Assembly: GCA_021151835.1 (NCBI GenBank)
Contig: JAGKWO010000009.1
Span: 124,001 to 188,000, forward strand
DNA: 64,000 nt
Origin: Gammaproteobacteria bacterium
GTDB taxonomy: Bacteria > Pseudomonadota > Gammaproteobacteria > Pseudomonadales > Cellvibrionaceae
Direction of reading: 5' to 3'
Shown: in pieces, positions 25,821 through 33,446 of the stretch
How the letters are laid out: the number at the start of each line of letters is the position of its first letter
Numbering within the stretch: position 1 is the stretch's first letter
Program-made: the position numbers and the translations under genes
The notes under the pieces: model-generated
What the model was told of the DNA's origin: nothing
The model's database searches: none
Seen by the model: the letters and a program-made list of their open reading frames with translations, nothing else

Positions 25821-26795
25821 ATGAAAAGAATGAATCCCTCTGCGGAGCCTGCTTTTGTCGGTAATTCGCCCGCGTTTAATGCAACCTTGAAGATTATCGC
25901 CCGAATTGCACGTTGTGACGCCATTACCTTGATCCAGGGGGAGACCGGCACGGGTAAGGAACTCGCCGCGCGCGCTATCCATTATTTAAGTTCCCGTAGT
26001 AATTACCCTTTTATTCCGGTCAATTGCGCTGCAATTCCTGACAGTTTGTTTGAGAGTGAAATGTTTGGCCACGTTAAAGGCGCATTTACCGATGCTAAAG
26101 AAAATCAAATTGGCCTGATTGAGCATGCAGAAGGTGGCACTTTATTTTTGGACGAAATTGAATGCCTGTCAGCGAAAGGCCAGGCTACCTTACTGCGCTT
26201 TTTACAGGATCAAATCTACCGGCCGGTTGGTGGCAAGGACCAGGTTGCCGATTTGCGTGTGTTAGTTGCAACCAATCGCGATTTGTTGGAGATGACGCGG
26301 TCAGGTGACTTCAGGATCGATCTTTATTACCGCCTCGCGTTGTTGAAAGTAACGATACCATCCTTGCGCGAAAGGACCGGCGACCCGGAGTTTTTGGCAA
26401 ATCATTTTATAAAATTGGGTTGTAAACGATTTGGTATTAATCCTAAGTCACTGCATCCTGCCACTATAGAATGGTTAAATAGTTATGATTGGCCGGGGAA
26501 TGTGCGCGAACTCGAAAACTTTATCTACAGCAAAATCCTGCTTTCGGAAGACGATAACATTGTGCTTGTGGATGCTATGGAGCAGCATAAAGCAGAAAAT
26601 GAGTGTACAACAGCCAGCTTATTTGAACTGACTTATGAGTCAGCAAAACGGCAATTAGTCAGCCAATTCGAACAACAGTATTTGAGTCATTTGCTATCGC
26701 GCACCAATGGCAATATATCGGCGGCGGCCAGGCTTGCCGGGAAAGAGCGTAGAACCTTTACCCGATTGCTGGAAAAAAATGGAATAGAAAAATAA
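25821..26795 (+). CDS. Sigma54-type AAA+ transcriptional activator lacking a sensor domain
   Basis: The 324-residue protein starts almost directly with the AAA+ domain of bacterial enhancer-binding proteins: FVGNSPAF, Walker A GETGTGKE (residues 40-47), the sigma54-contacting loop as GAFTDA (87-92; consensus GAFTGA), Walker B LFLDEI, and WPGNVRELENF. The C-terminus is a Fis-type helix-turn-helix (NGNISAAARLAGKERRTF). There is no receiver, PAS or GAF domain, so activity must be controlled by expression or by a partner. It is the first gene before the injection-system operon and reads toward it, so it is the likely activator. The start was chosen at the ATG with AAGG upstream. Confidence 0.88.
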   Translation: MKRMNPSAEPAFVGNSPAFNATLKIIARIARCDAITLIQGETGTGKELAARAIHYLSSRSNYPFIPVNCAAIPDSLFESEMFGHVKGAFTDAKENQIGLIEHAEGGTLFLDEIECLSAKGQATLLRFLQDQIYRPVGGKDQVADLRVLVATNRDLLEMTRSGDFRIDLYYRLALLKVTIPSLRERTGDPEFLANHFIKLGCKRFGINPKSLHPATIEWLNSYDWPGNVRELENFIYSKILLSEDDNIVLVDAMEQHKAENECTTASLFELTYESAKRQLVSQFEQQYLSHLLSRTNGNISAAARLAGKERRTFTRLLEKNGIEK

Positions 26796-27143
26796 TCCCC
26801 ATAAATGTTATCCCCTCGATAACTTGTTTATGCCTCCTTTACTATTTTCTTTACTTATTCTTCCTGGAAAACCTTCCAATACCATCTCCCCAATATTGTG
26901 ATTGGCAATATCAATAATCCAGTATTGTTGTGCACGAACAATATGGCATCAAAATATAGGGTGATATTGCCTCAGGGTGAGGTAATAACGCCCCAGGGAA
27001 AAAATCGCTTTAAATACCTGCTTTAAACTCTTCCGCATTTTTTTGACGAAATTCACCTGGGGTATTTTTGCCTCACTCCTTTTGTGCGCTAAAAATATAA
27101 TTCTTTGATTTTATTATTTATTTTTTATTAAAAAATAAATGGT
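26796..27143. promoter_or_regulatory. Palindrome-rich leader of the injection-system operon
   Basis: This 348-base A+T-rich region has no gene. It holds nested symmetrical elements: GGCAATATC (26904-26912) matched by GATATTGCC (26963-26971); between them TATTGTT-GTGCACG-AACAATA (26923-26943); and CCTCA-GGG-TGAGG (26970-26982). These are candidate binding sites for the adjacent activator or another regulator. I searched by eye for a GG-N10-GC sigma54 promoter and found none with exact spacing (nearest TGGGGTATTTTTGCC near 27058, one base short). Confidence 0.45.
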
Positions 27144-27458
27144 ATGCCTGTTGCTACCTTGAGTAAAGGTAAACAGCTTAAAAAGGCGGATGGAAATTTG
27201 AGCTCCGATCAACAGCAATCCGGCAAGGCGCAACGCGAAGCAATATTGCGCTATTTGGAAGCATGCCCGAATGCAGCGGATACATTAAATGGTGTAGTTG
27301 AGTGGTGGATTCCATTGCAGCGATATCACGATGATTACGACATGATTGCGAAAATCCTCGAAGAATTATTTACCGAGGGTTTGATTGAAAAACAGGTGTT
27401 GCCAGATAAAAAAGTTATCTACAAGGCAATCCAGGCAAAGGGCTCATTGAAAGAATAA
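27144..27458 (+). CDS. Small winged-helix-like protein, first gene of the injection-system locus
   Basis: A 104-residue basic and helical protein. After a Lys/Gln-rich N-terminus the segment from about residue 30 (REAILRYLEACPNAADTLNG) through DDYDMIAKILEELFTEGLIEKQ and KKVIYKAI looks like a winged-helix fold: helices followed by a beta hairpin. It could be a DNA-binding regulator of the operon or a structural accessory. No usual ribosome-binding site precedes the ATG. It lies 105 bases before the sheath gene, with a perfect GCTTATCGATAAGC palindrome (27475-27488) between them. Confidence 0.55.
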   Translation: MPVATLSKGKQLKKADGNLSSDQQQSGKAQREAILRYLEACPNAADTLNGVVEWWIPLQRYHDDYDMIAKILEELFTEGLIEKQVLPDKKVIYKAIQAKGSLKE

Positions 27459-27474
27459 ATATTTCAATGCAAGT

Positions 27475-27488
27475 GCTTATCGATAAGC
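27475..27488. promoter_or_regulatory. 14-base perfect palindrome before the sheath gene
   Basis: GCTTATCGATAAGC lies 17 bases after the stop of the small winged-helix-like gene and about 75 bases before the sheath start. A candidate operator or RNA hairpin. Confidence 0.35.
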
Positions 27489-27563
27489 AGCTAACCGAAT
27501 GTTATAGAAAAATTTACAGAAAGTAGCCAAGCGAAATTTATACAAATTCCAAAGGAGTATGAT

Positions 27564-29972
27564 ATGGCAACAACCGTCAGCTACCCCGGTGTCTACATTG
27601 AAGAAGTGCCGAGTGACGTACACACGATTACCAGTGTATCCACCTCCATCGCCGCCTTTTTTGGGCGCACGTCCAAAGGCAAGTTGAACCAGCCTGTTCG
27701 CTGTCTCAGCCAGGCAGATTTTGCACGCAACTTTGGCGCCCCGCATCCACAAAGTGATTTGGGCTACGCGGTTCGGCAATTTTTTGCGAATGGTGGAACG
27801 GATTGTTATGTGGTACGCGTAGCCAGCGGCGCACTGCCAGCGGCCATTACATTACATTCGCTGCTCAGGCCTGGTCCGCAACCGGTATTTGATGTTATTG
27901 CCAAATCCGAAGGCGCCTGGGCAAATCAACTCCGCCTGGAAGTTAATTACGCAACGACCAACCCTCATGACACGTTTAATTTAAAAGTAATTCCGCAAGC
28001 CGGCGCGGCGGAAAACTTTATTAACCTTTCGATGAATCCTTTATCGCCACGCTTTGCGCCCACCTTTGTAACGCAAAGTTCCGAGCTTATTGAATTGCGT
28101 TTAAACGCAGCGATGGGCGACCCCACATTGCCCGGCGCGCTGATTAATACCACCGCAGCGGGTAATTTTATTGCAGGCTATAGTCAGGCGCGCCGCCCGT
28201 TGGGAGCGACTGATGCAAATGCGGCAACTACCTTGCAAGGTTTTATTACGGCGGGGCAGGATTCTTTTAATATTTCTGTTAATGACGCCCCACCAGTGGC
28301 TATTTCGTTAGCGGGCCTTGCGCTTACCGGTGCAAATGCAGCGGCGGAATTAACACTGCGCATCAATACCTTGCTGGCTTTGCAAAGCCCGGTACAAACC
28401 GTTGCAGTTACCCTGGAAAATGGCGGCGCAAATGTCGGGCGGTTGCTAACAATTACAGCGAGTAACAACAATCGCGCGGCAGTGCGGGTGACACGTGCGA
28501 GTACACGGGATATTTCCGGTTTGATTTTGCTCGGCGTTGAACAGGGCGGGCTTGAGCAAACACGCTACAGCAATTTTCGCCCGGCACCGAATGCTTCATT
28601 TTTTCATTTACATCCAGGTGCTGCAGTTGCGCTTGATCATGTTAATTTGAGTGCATATGTAAATGCGCTCGCCGGTCTGACGCAAAATGCGATAACGTCA
28701 ATTGCCGTCGACGGACAGCCAGCTTTGCCATTAACGGTTGCGCCCAATAATCTAATTACGACAGCTGCCGGAGATTTCTGGCATCAGCATCCGGCGGCCA
28801 ATGGCGATGGTGTGCGCGAAAAACTGGGTATTATTGTTAATGCCATAAATTCACAAGCTGCCTTAAATTTCAAAGCGGAATTGTGGGGCTATGAAATTGC
28901 CCTTATCCGCAAAACCACCAATTTAAATTCACTGCCATCCGGCCTTGCCATATTGCCCGCTGCCGTTAATGCAGACGTTGCGCTTAACACCAATCAATAT
29001 GCATTGGGCACTGATGGCACCAGTGCTTTTGCTAACGGTGGTGTGGCAGGGACGGACGGTGGTGCACCAACGCCCGCTGATTATTTTGGTAACCCGGTCA
29101 CCCAAACCGGTTTCCATGCGCTTGATCCGGTGGATTTATTTAACCTGATGATTCTTCCCGCTGATGAAGGGGTATCGGTTGCCGATCATCAAACCCTCTG
29201 GGGGCCAGCGAGTAATTATTGTGCCTCCCGCCGTGCATTTTTAGTGATCGATGCTTCACCGACCTGGACTGATAATCAGGATCGTCCCACCGTTGTTAAT
29301 AACACTGCACTCATCAATACCTTAAGAACCGGTGTCGTAAATAGTCATTCAGCCGTGTTCTATCCACGTTTGGTTTTCAATGCGAACGGACTTAAAAAAG
29401 AAATTGGTCCCAGCGGTGCTATTGCCGGGTTAATGGCGCGCACCGATGCAACACGCGGTGTATGGAAAGCCCCCGCCGGTATCGAAGCTGATATCCGCGA
29501 TGTGCTCGGTGTCGAAGTCAAACTCACCGATGCTGAAAACGGTGTGCTCAATAAAAAAGCCGTGAATTGTATTCGCGTATTTCCCAATGGATTAGTGAAT
29601 TGGGGCGCGCGAACCCTGGCCGGTGATGACGATTTTGGTAGCGAATGGAAATACATTCCTATTCGCCGGCTTGCATTAAATATTGAAGAATCACTTTTCC
29701 GCGGTACCAAGTGGGTTGTATTCGAACCGAATGATGAACCCTTGTGGGCCAAGATCCGTTTGAATCTGAATGCTTACATGATGTCGCTATTTCGCCAGGG
29801 CGCTTTCCAGGGCACCAGCCCGAAAGACGCATTCTTTGTTAAATGCGATAAAGACACCACCACGCAAGATGATCGCAACAAAGGTATCGTGAATATTGAA
29901 GTAGGTTTTGCACCATTAAAACCTGCTGAATTTGTTGTTATCAAAATCCAGCAAATTGCTGGGGATCTCTAA
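27564..29972 (+). CDS. Contractile injection system sheath protein
   Basis: This is the tail sheath subunit, whose contraction drives the inner tube into a target. The N-terminus SYPGVYIEEVPSDVHTI and the following FGRTSKGKLNQPVRC and FANGGTDCYVVRVA are hallmarks of the phage/eCIS sheath family. The conserved C-terminal core (about residues 610-802) includes VNCIRVFPNGLVNWGARTL, YIPIRRLALNIEESL, the GTKWVVFEPNDEPLW block and the final beta strand exchanged between subunits. At 802 residues it is larger than minimal sheaths because of beta-rich insertions between about 120 and 520, probably surface-exposed. GGAGTATGAT precedes the ATG. Only one sheath gene is present, whereas Afp and PVC carry several. 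Confidence 0.94.
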   Translation: MATTVSYPGVYIEEVPSDVHTITSVSTSIAAFFGRTSKGKLNQPVRCLSQADFARNFGAPHPQSDLGYAVRQFFANGGTDCYVVRVASGALPAAITLHSLLRPGPQPVFDVIAKSEGAWANQLRLEVNYATTNPHDTFNLKVIPQAGAAENFINLSMNPLSPRFAPTFVTQSSELIELRLNAAMGDPTLPGALINTTAAGNFIAGYSQARRPLGATDANAATTLQGFITAGQDSFNISVNDAPPVAISLAGLALTGANAAAELTLRINTLLALQSPVQTVAVTLENGGANVGRLLTITASNNNRAAVRVTRASTRDISGLILLGVEQGGLEQTRYSNFRPAPNASFFHLHPGAAVALDHVNLSAYVNALAGLTQNAITSIAVDGQPALPLTVAPNNLITTAAGDFWHQHPAANGDGVREKLGIIVNAINSQAALNFKAELWGYEIALIRKTTNLNSLPSGLAILPAAVNADVALNTNQYALGTDGTSAFANGGVAGTDGGAPTPADYFGNPVTQTGFHALDPVDLFNLMILPADEGVSVADHQTLWGPASNYCASRRAFLVIDASPTWTDNQDRPTVVNNTALINTLRTGVVNSHSAVFYPRLVFNANGLKKEIGPSGAIAGLMARTDATRGVWKAPAGIEADIRDVLGVEVKLTDAENGVLNKKAVNCIRVFPNGLVNWGARTLAGDDDFGSEWKYIPIRRLALNIEESLFRGTKWVVFEPNDEPLWAKIRLNLNAYMMSLFRQGAFQGTSPKDAFFVKCDKDTTTQDDRNKGIVNIEVGFAPLKPAEFVVIKIQQIAGDL

Positions 29973-29996
29973 GCCCACTGGAACAGGAATTTTGTC

Positions 29997-30506
29997 ATGG
30001 CTAATACCGGATTTGTCGTTAACACCCATCGTTTTGATCCGTACAAAAATTTTAAATTCAGAGTGATTTGGGATAACAAAACCGTGTTGGGTGTTAGTAA
30101 GGCCAGCGCACTGAAACGCACCACTGAAGTGGTTAAACACCGCAGCGGTGGCGAAAACAGTATTGACCACAAATCACCGGGTCGCACCAGTTACGAAGCG
30201 ATTACGCTGGAGCGCGGCCTCACGCACGATCCCGAATTTGAAATCTGGGCCAATAAAATCCATTCGTTTGCGGGTGATCCGTTAATGGATTTGGCCGGTT
30301 ATAAAAAGGAATTAACCCTTGAAGTGATGAATGAAAAAGGGCAGGTGGCAAAACGTTATTTTTTGCACGCGTGCTGGGTTAGTGAATACACCGCGATTCC
30401 CGATCTGGATGCCAATGCCAACGCGGTTGCTATCGAACACCTCAAGATTGAACTGGAAGGTTGGGAACGCGATGTCGATACCGCTGAACCTTCCGAGGCT
30501 GGCTAG
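29997..30506 (+). CDS. Inner tube protein (gp19-like)
   Basis: 169 residues of the T4 gp19/Afp1 tube family, which stacks as hexameric rings inside the sheath. Typical features are the N-terminal DPYKNFKFRVIWDNKTVLGV, the SGGENSIDHKSPGRTSYEAI loop, LERGLTHDPEFEIW and the C-terminal HLKIELEGWERD. It is 24 bases downstream of the sheath gene, the usual order. Only one tube gene is seen. Confidence 0.93.
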   Translation: MANTGFVVNTHRFDPYKNFKFRVIWDNKTVLGVSKASALKRTTEVVKHRSGGENSIDHKSPGRTSYEAITLERGLTHDPEFEIWANKIHSFAGDPLMDLAGYKKELTLEVMNEKGQVAKRYFLHACWVSEYTAIPDLDANANAVAIEHLKIELEGWERDVDTAEPSEAG

Positions 30507-30520
30507 AAGGAATTAATTCC

Positions 30521-31318
30521 ATGGGTGTTTCACTGCGTTGTTGGCCACCGGCACCGGAGAAGGAGCGTTATCTGGCGCGGAGTTTTACCAGCGATATTGC
30601 CGACCTCGATATTAATTTTGCTTTACCGCGCCCGGAATTGGTGACCGCGCTGTTAAGCAGTTGCCTGCACTATGTGGATGGCGGAATTGTGAAAACCGAA
30701 TCGGCCTGGGATTGGACGGTCAGTGAACGCCTGCAAGGTTTACTTGCTATTGCCAGCGCATCCATCGGCGATTCGTCAACGGCTATTGCAACCTGTAGCA
30801 ATGAAGTTTGTTGCGGCAAAGTGGAACTGGAATTGGGGTTGGCAAGTTTTGCTACAACATCTGCCAGTGAAAAAATTGAATGGTTTTCGCCGGCAGGAGA
30901 AAAATTTTCCTGCCGTTTACCCACCGGCCAGGATCAGCGCGATTGGTATGAGCAGGTGCGACATACACGGGATGAGTCCTGGTTTATTGCGCGTTTGCTT
31001 GAGGTGACAACTGACGCACCATTGCCCAACGAATTACCACATGAGTGGATTGATTCTATCGGTGATTCATTGGCGGAAGCTGATCCGTTAACAGCATTAA
31101 CCCTTGCAGTCGATTGCCCGTTTTGTGCGCAGGCTTTGGATGTTGAAGTGGATCTTGAGTGGCTGTTGATTGACGGTTTGCGTTTGCTCCAGCGACGGTT
31201 GATTGATCAGGTGCATTGCCTGGCATCGCATTATCACTGGAACGAAAGGGACATAGTTGCGCTGCCCCAATGGCGGCGTGAAAAATATTTATCGCGGCTT
31301 GTCGAGGGATTGCAATGA
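30521..31318 (+). CDS. Baseplate hub assembly chaperone-like protein (T4 gp26/gp51-like)
   Basis: 265 residues, without catalytic motifs. The C-terminal segment HCLASHYHWNERDIVALPQW followed by RREKYLSRL is the signature of the T4 gp26/gp51-like baseplate hub chaperone family found in phage and eCIS loci. Four cysteines in ATCSNEVCCGK and DCPFC resemble a zinc-ribbon, which this family often shows. It overlaps the next gene by an ATGA, so translation is coupled. Confidence 0.75.
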   Translation: MGVSLRCWPPAPEKERYLARSFTSDIADLDINFALPRPELVTALLSSCLHYVDGGIVKTESAWDWTVSERLQGLLAIASASIGDSSTAIATCSNEVCCGKVELELGLASFATTSASEKIEWFSPAGEKFSCRLPTGQDQRDWYEQVRHTRDESWFIARLLEVTTDAPLPNELPHEWIDSIGDSLAEADPLTALTLAVDCPFCAQALDVEVDLEWLLIDGLRLLQRRLIDQVHCLASHYHWNERDIVALPQWRREKYLSRLVEGLQ

Positions 31319-32319
31319 ATCATTATTTTTCACGGTTGGCGCAACGGTCCGGCATTACTGCACCAAATCCCGCTCGTCAATCGCCGGCGGTAAATGCCCA
31401 TGCTACACATGTTGCTCATGCTAATGCCAAAGTGATGAGCGCTAATCATGAAAATAGTGTTGATGTATGGGGCGAACAAAATATTGAAATCAGTTCCGCT
31501 GATCAAGTACAAACCAATCCGGAAAATATCGATCAGGCTACAAGAGCAACCGCTCCCCGAAATTCAAATGACCAATTCCCTACGGGGGCACCGGTTAATA
31601 CCCGGGCGATAGTTCCGGCCACTGCCGAAATAAATGCTACTGCGTCGAGTTTGCAGCCAACACGAGCGCAACCGCAATCACTTGCTGCTGACGTGCATTA
31701 TGATGCTGTCGATGAATTGGTTGGTGTAGCGACAAACTCCGTTTCCACTGGTCATTACCCCGAGCTCAAAACCGATCTGTCGTTGCCCGGGTTATCAACT
31801 GCCAATCGTATGGCTGCGATGCAGCGGGACGAATCAGCGCGTTTTTCCGGAAAACATAGTGATACCGGGCACCGTCAACATATTTCTGTTAGTGCAGAGC
31901 CCCATAGTAAAACGGTAATCACTGAAGCCGTACAGCGCCACAGCAATACCGTCGTGACAGACAATAACAATATCCAAGGGCTGTATGGCCGCCGTGTTAT
32001 TGAAGAGCATCAAAATAAAAAAACCAGTGCACAGCCTGAGAGTGAAACGCCATCAATGGCTCCACCCAATCGTGCCGGGCGCGCTGTCTCCAATGCCGTT
32101 GCTGCAACTCCTGCTGAAACTCCAACGGCGTTAATCAACAGGCCGGATGCGCCGCCGCGTTCAGGTGTGCAAGTGAACATTGGAAAAATCGAGCTGGAAA
32201 TTTTTGCACCGCAGAAAAAAATTGTGCCGGCACCGCCAGCACCAGTTGCGCCGGCAATAGCACCGGTACAGCGCGAACCGGTGTTTAATTTACATCGCCA
32301 TTATCTACGGAGTCGCTAA
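31315..32319 (+). CDS. Low-complexity linker protein of the injection-system operon
   Basis: 334 residues, mostly disordered and rich in Ala, Thr, Ser, Asn and Pro. Only the ends look ordered: MNHYFSRLAQRSGITAP at the N-terminus and VNIGKIELEIFAP plus the Pro-rich FNLHRHYLRSR tail at the C-terminus. Proteins with similar ends accompany this type of locus, but their role is not known to me. It is not a convincing tape measure: it is short and lacks long helices. It overlaps both neighbours by a few bases. Confidence 0.6.
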   Translation: MNHYFSRLAQRSGITAPNPARQSPAVNAHATHVAHANAKVMSANHENSVDVWGEQNIEISSADQVQTNPENIDQATRATAPRNSNDQFPTGAPVNTRAIVPATAEINATASSLQPTRAQPQSLAADVHYDAVDELVGVATNSVSTGHYPELKTDLSLPGLSTANRMAAMQRDESARFSGKHSDTGHRQHISVSAEPHSKTVITEAVQRHSNTVVTDNNNIQGLYGRRVIEEHQNKKTSAQPESETPSMAPPNRAGRAVSNAVAATPAETPTALINRPDAPPRSGVQVNIGKIELEIFAPQKKIVPAPPAPVAPAIAPVQREPVFNLHRHYLRSR

Positions 32320-33446
32320 TGTCGTTACTGTCGACCCATGAAGCCATAGGCGCTGTATCTGAGGCCTTGCGTTCGCAACTGCAGTTGCGCACCTCGATAC
32401 TGACCACGGTTGGCCGCCCGGAAGCGGCGGCGAATGGCGATGCGGTGCCCAGGCTTAATTTATTTTTGTATCAAATTGATTTTGATCCGCACCTTAAAAA
32501 CCATTCGCTGGATGAAGGGCAACCGCCACCGTTGTGGCTGGTGTTGCGCTATTTAGTGACGGCTTACGATGGCAGTCTGGATAGTGACACAGTTGATGCA
32601 CATCGCATGCTCGCGCGCGCGCTGGCCCAGCTACAGGCAATGAATTTTCTTTCACCGGCGGTACCGGCATTAATTGATAATCGCGAACCCTTAAAAATTT
32701 CTTTTGATAATGGCGATGTGGAGTTGCTGTCGAAAGTGATGCAAGGCAGTGAAGAAAAATATCGAATCTCTGCCGCGTTCCAGGTACGGCCAGTATTGAT
32801 CGCCCCGGATGTGGCGCCTTCTTATGCTCCACTGGTACTTACTGTCGGGCCACCGGGAGCGGAAGGTGTCATTGTATTGCCTTCCATGGGGCCAAGTTTA
32901 AAACAAGTCGTTCCCGCACGTTTTGAAATTGGTGCAACGGTTGAATTTTCCGGTGACAACATTAATGGCGGTATTGAAACGGTTTATATCGGCAGCATGG
33001 AGCTGCCGGTTATCGCCGCGCGTGAAGGTGCGGTGCGTGCACGTGTGCCAACTACACCCACTATTTCTGCCGGCTTTCACACCGCCGTTGTAGCAAAACA
33101 ATTAGTGAGTGGTCGCCAGCAACTTAGCAATCCGCAACTGGTCACGCTATTGCCCACCCTGGTTAGCGCGGTGCGTGGTCCGCTATCGCTGAACGGCGCA
33201 AACTTGTTTGGCAATGTTACCTTGAATGGAGAACGCCTCGGTGGTCCCGATGACAATGTAGTGGTTGCTTTTTATCGTGATGGCCAGGTGGTATTGAATC
33301 TGGAAGTCACAGGCTCGGTTGCACAAACCAGTTTGCCTGCGGTGGTAAATAATAGTAATGCATTGCCACCCGGTATTTATTATTTGATTGTGCGAGTGAA
33401 CGGTGCGCAAGCACAACTGACTCCGGCAGTGGAGTGGACATTATGA
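32319..33446 (+). CDS. DUF4255 tail-cap protein with IPT/Ig-like C-terminal domain
   Basis: The first 190 or so residues match DUF4255 (Afp16/Pvc16), which caps the tube and sheath and ends assembly: ISEALRSQL-like start, PRLNLFLYQIDFDPHLKN, PPLWLVLRYLVTAYDG and HRMLARALAQLQ. The C-terminal half (about 205-375) is beta-rich, with ARFEIGATVEFSGDNINGG and VSAVRGPLSLNGANLFG resembling IPT/TIG immunoglobulin-like units. The canonical PVC cap is shorter, so the fusion adds an exposed domain at the particle's distal end. The ATG shares one base with the preceding stop. Confidence 0.85.
   Translation: MSLLSTHEAIGAVSEALRSQLQLRTSILTTVGRPEAAANGDAVPRLNLFLYQIDFDPHLKNHSLDEGQPPPLWLVLRYLVTAYDGSLDSDTVDAHRMLARALAQLQAMNFLSPAVPALIDNREPLKISFDNGDVELLSKVMQGSEEKYRISAAFQVRPVLIAPDVAPSYAPLVLTVGPPGAEGVIVLPSMGPSLKQVVPARFEIGATVEFSGDNINGGIETVYIGSMELPVIAAREGAVRARVPTTPTISAGFHTAVVAKQLVSGRQQLSNPQLVTLLPTLVSAVRGPLSLNGANLFGNVTLNGERLGGPDDNVVVAFYRDGQVVLNLEVTGSVAQTSLPAVVNNSNALPPGIYYLIVRVNGAQAQLTPAVEWTL

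Noticed and set aside
27058..27075. TGGGGTATTTTTGCC as a sigma54 promoter for the injection-system operon
   Set aside because: The spacing between GG and GC is nine bases rather than the required ten, and the rest of the consensus is poor.
29809..29819. CCAGGGCACCA, identical to the last 11 bases of tRNA-Leu, as a possible att duplication marking an integrated island
   Set aside because: It lies inside the conserved C-terminal part of the sheath gene, is only 11 bases, and no integrase accompanies it; a chance match is more likely.
31315..32319. Low-complexity protein as tape measure
   Set aside because: It lacks long helical heptads, is short, and has ordered ends typical of a separate accessory family.
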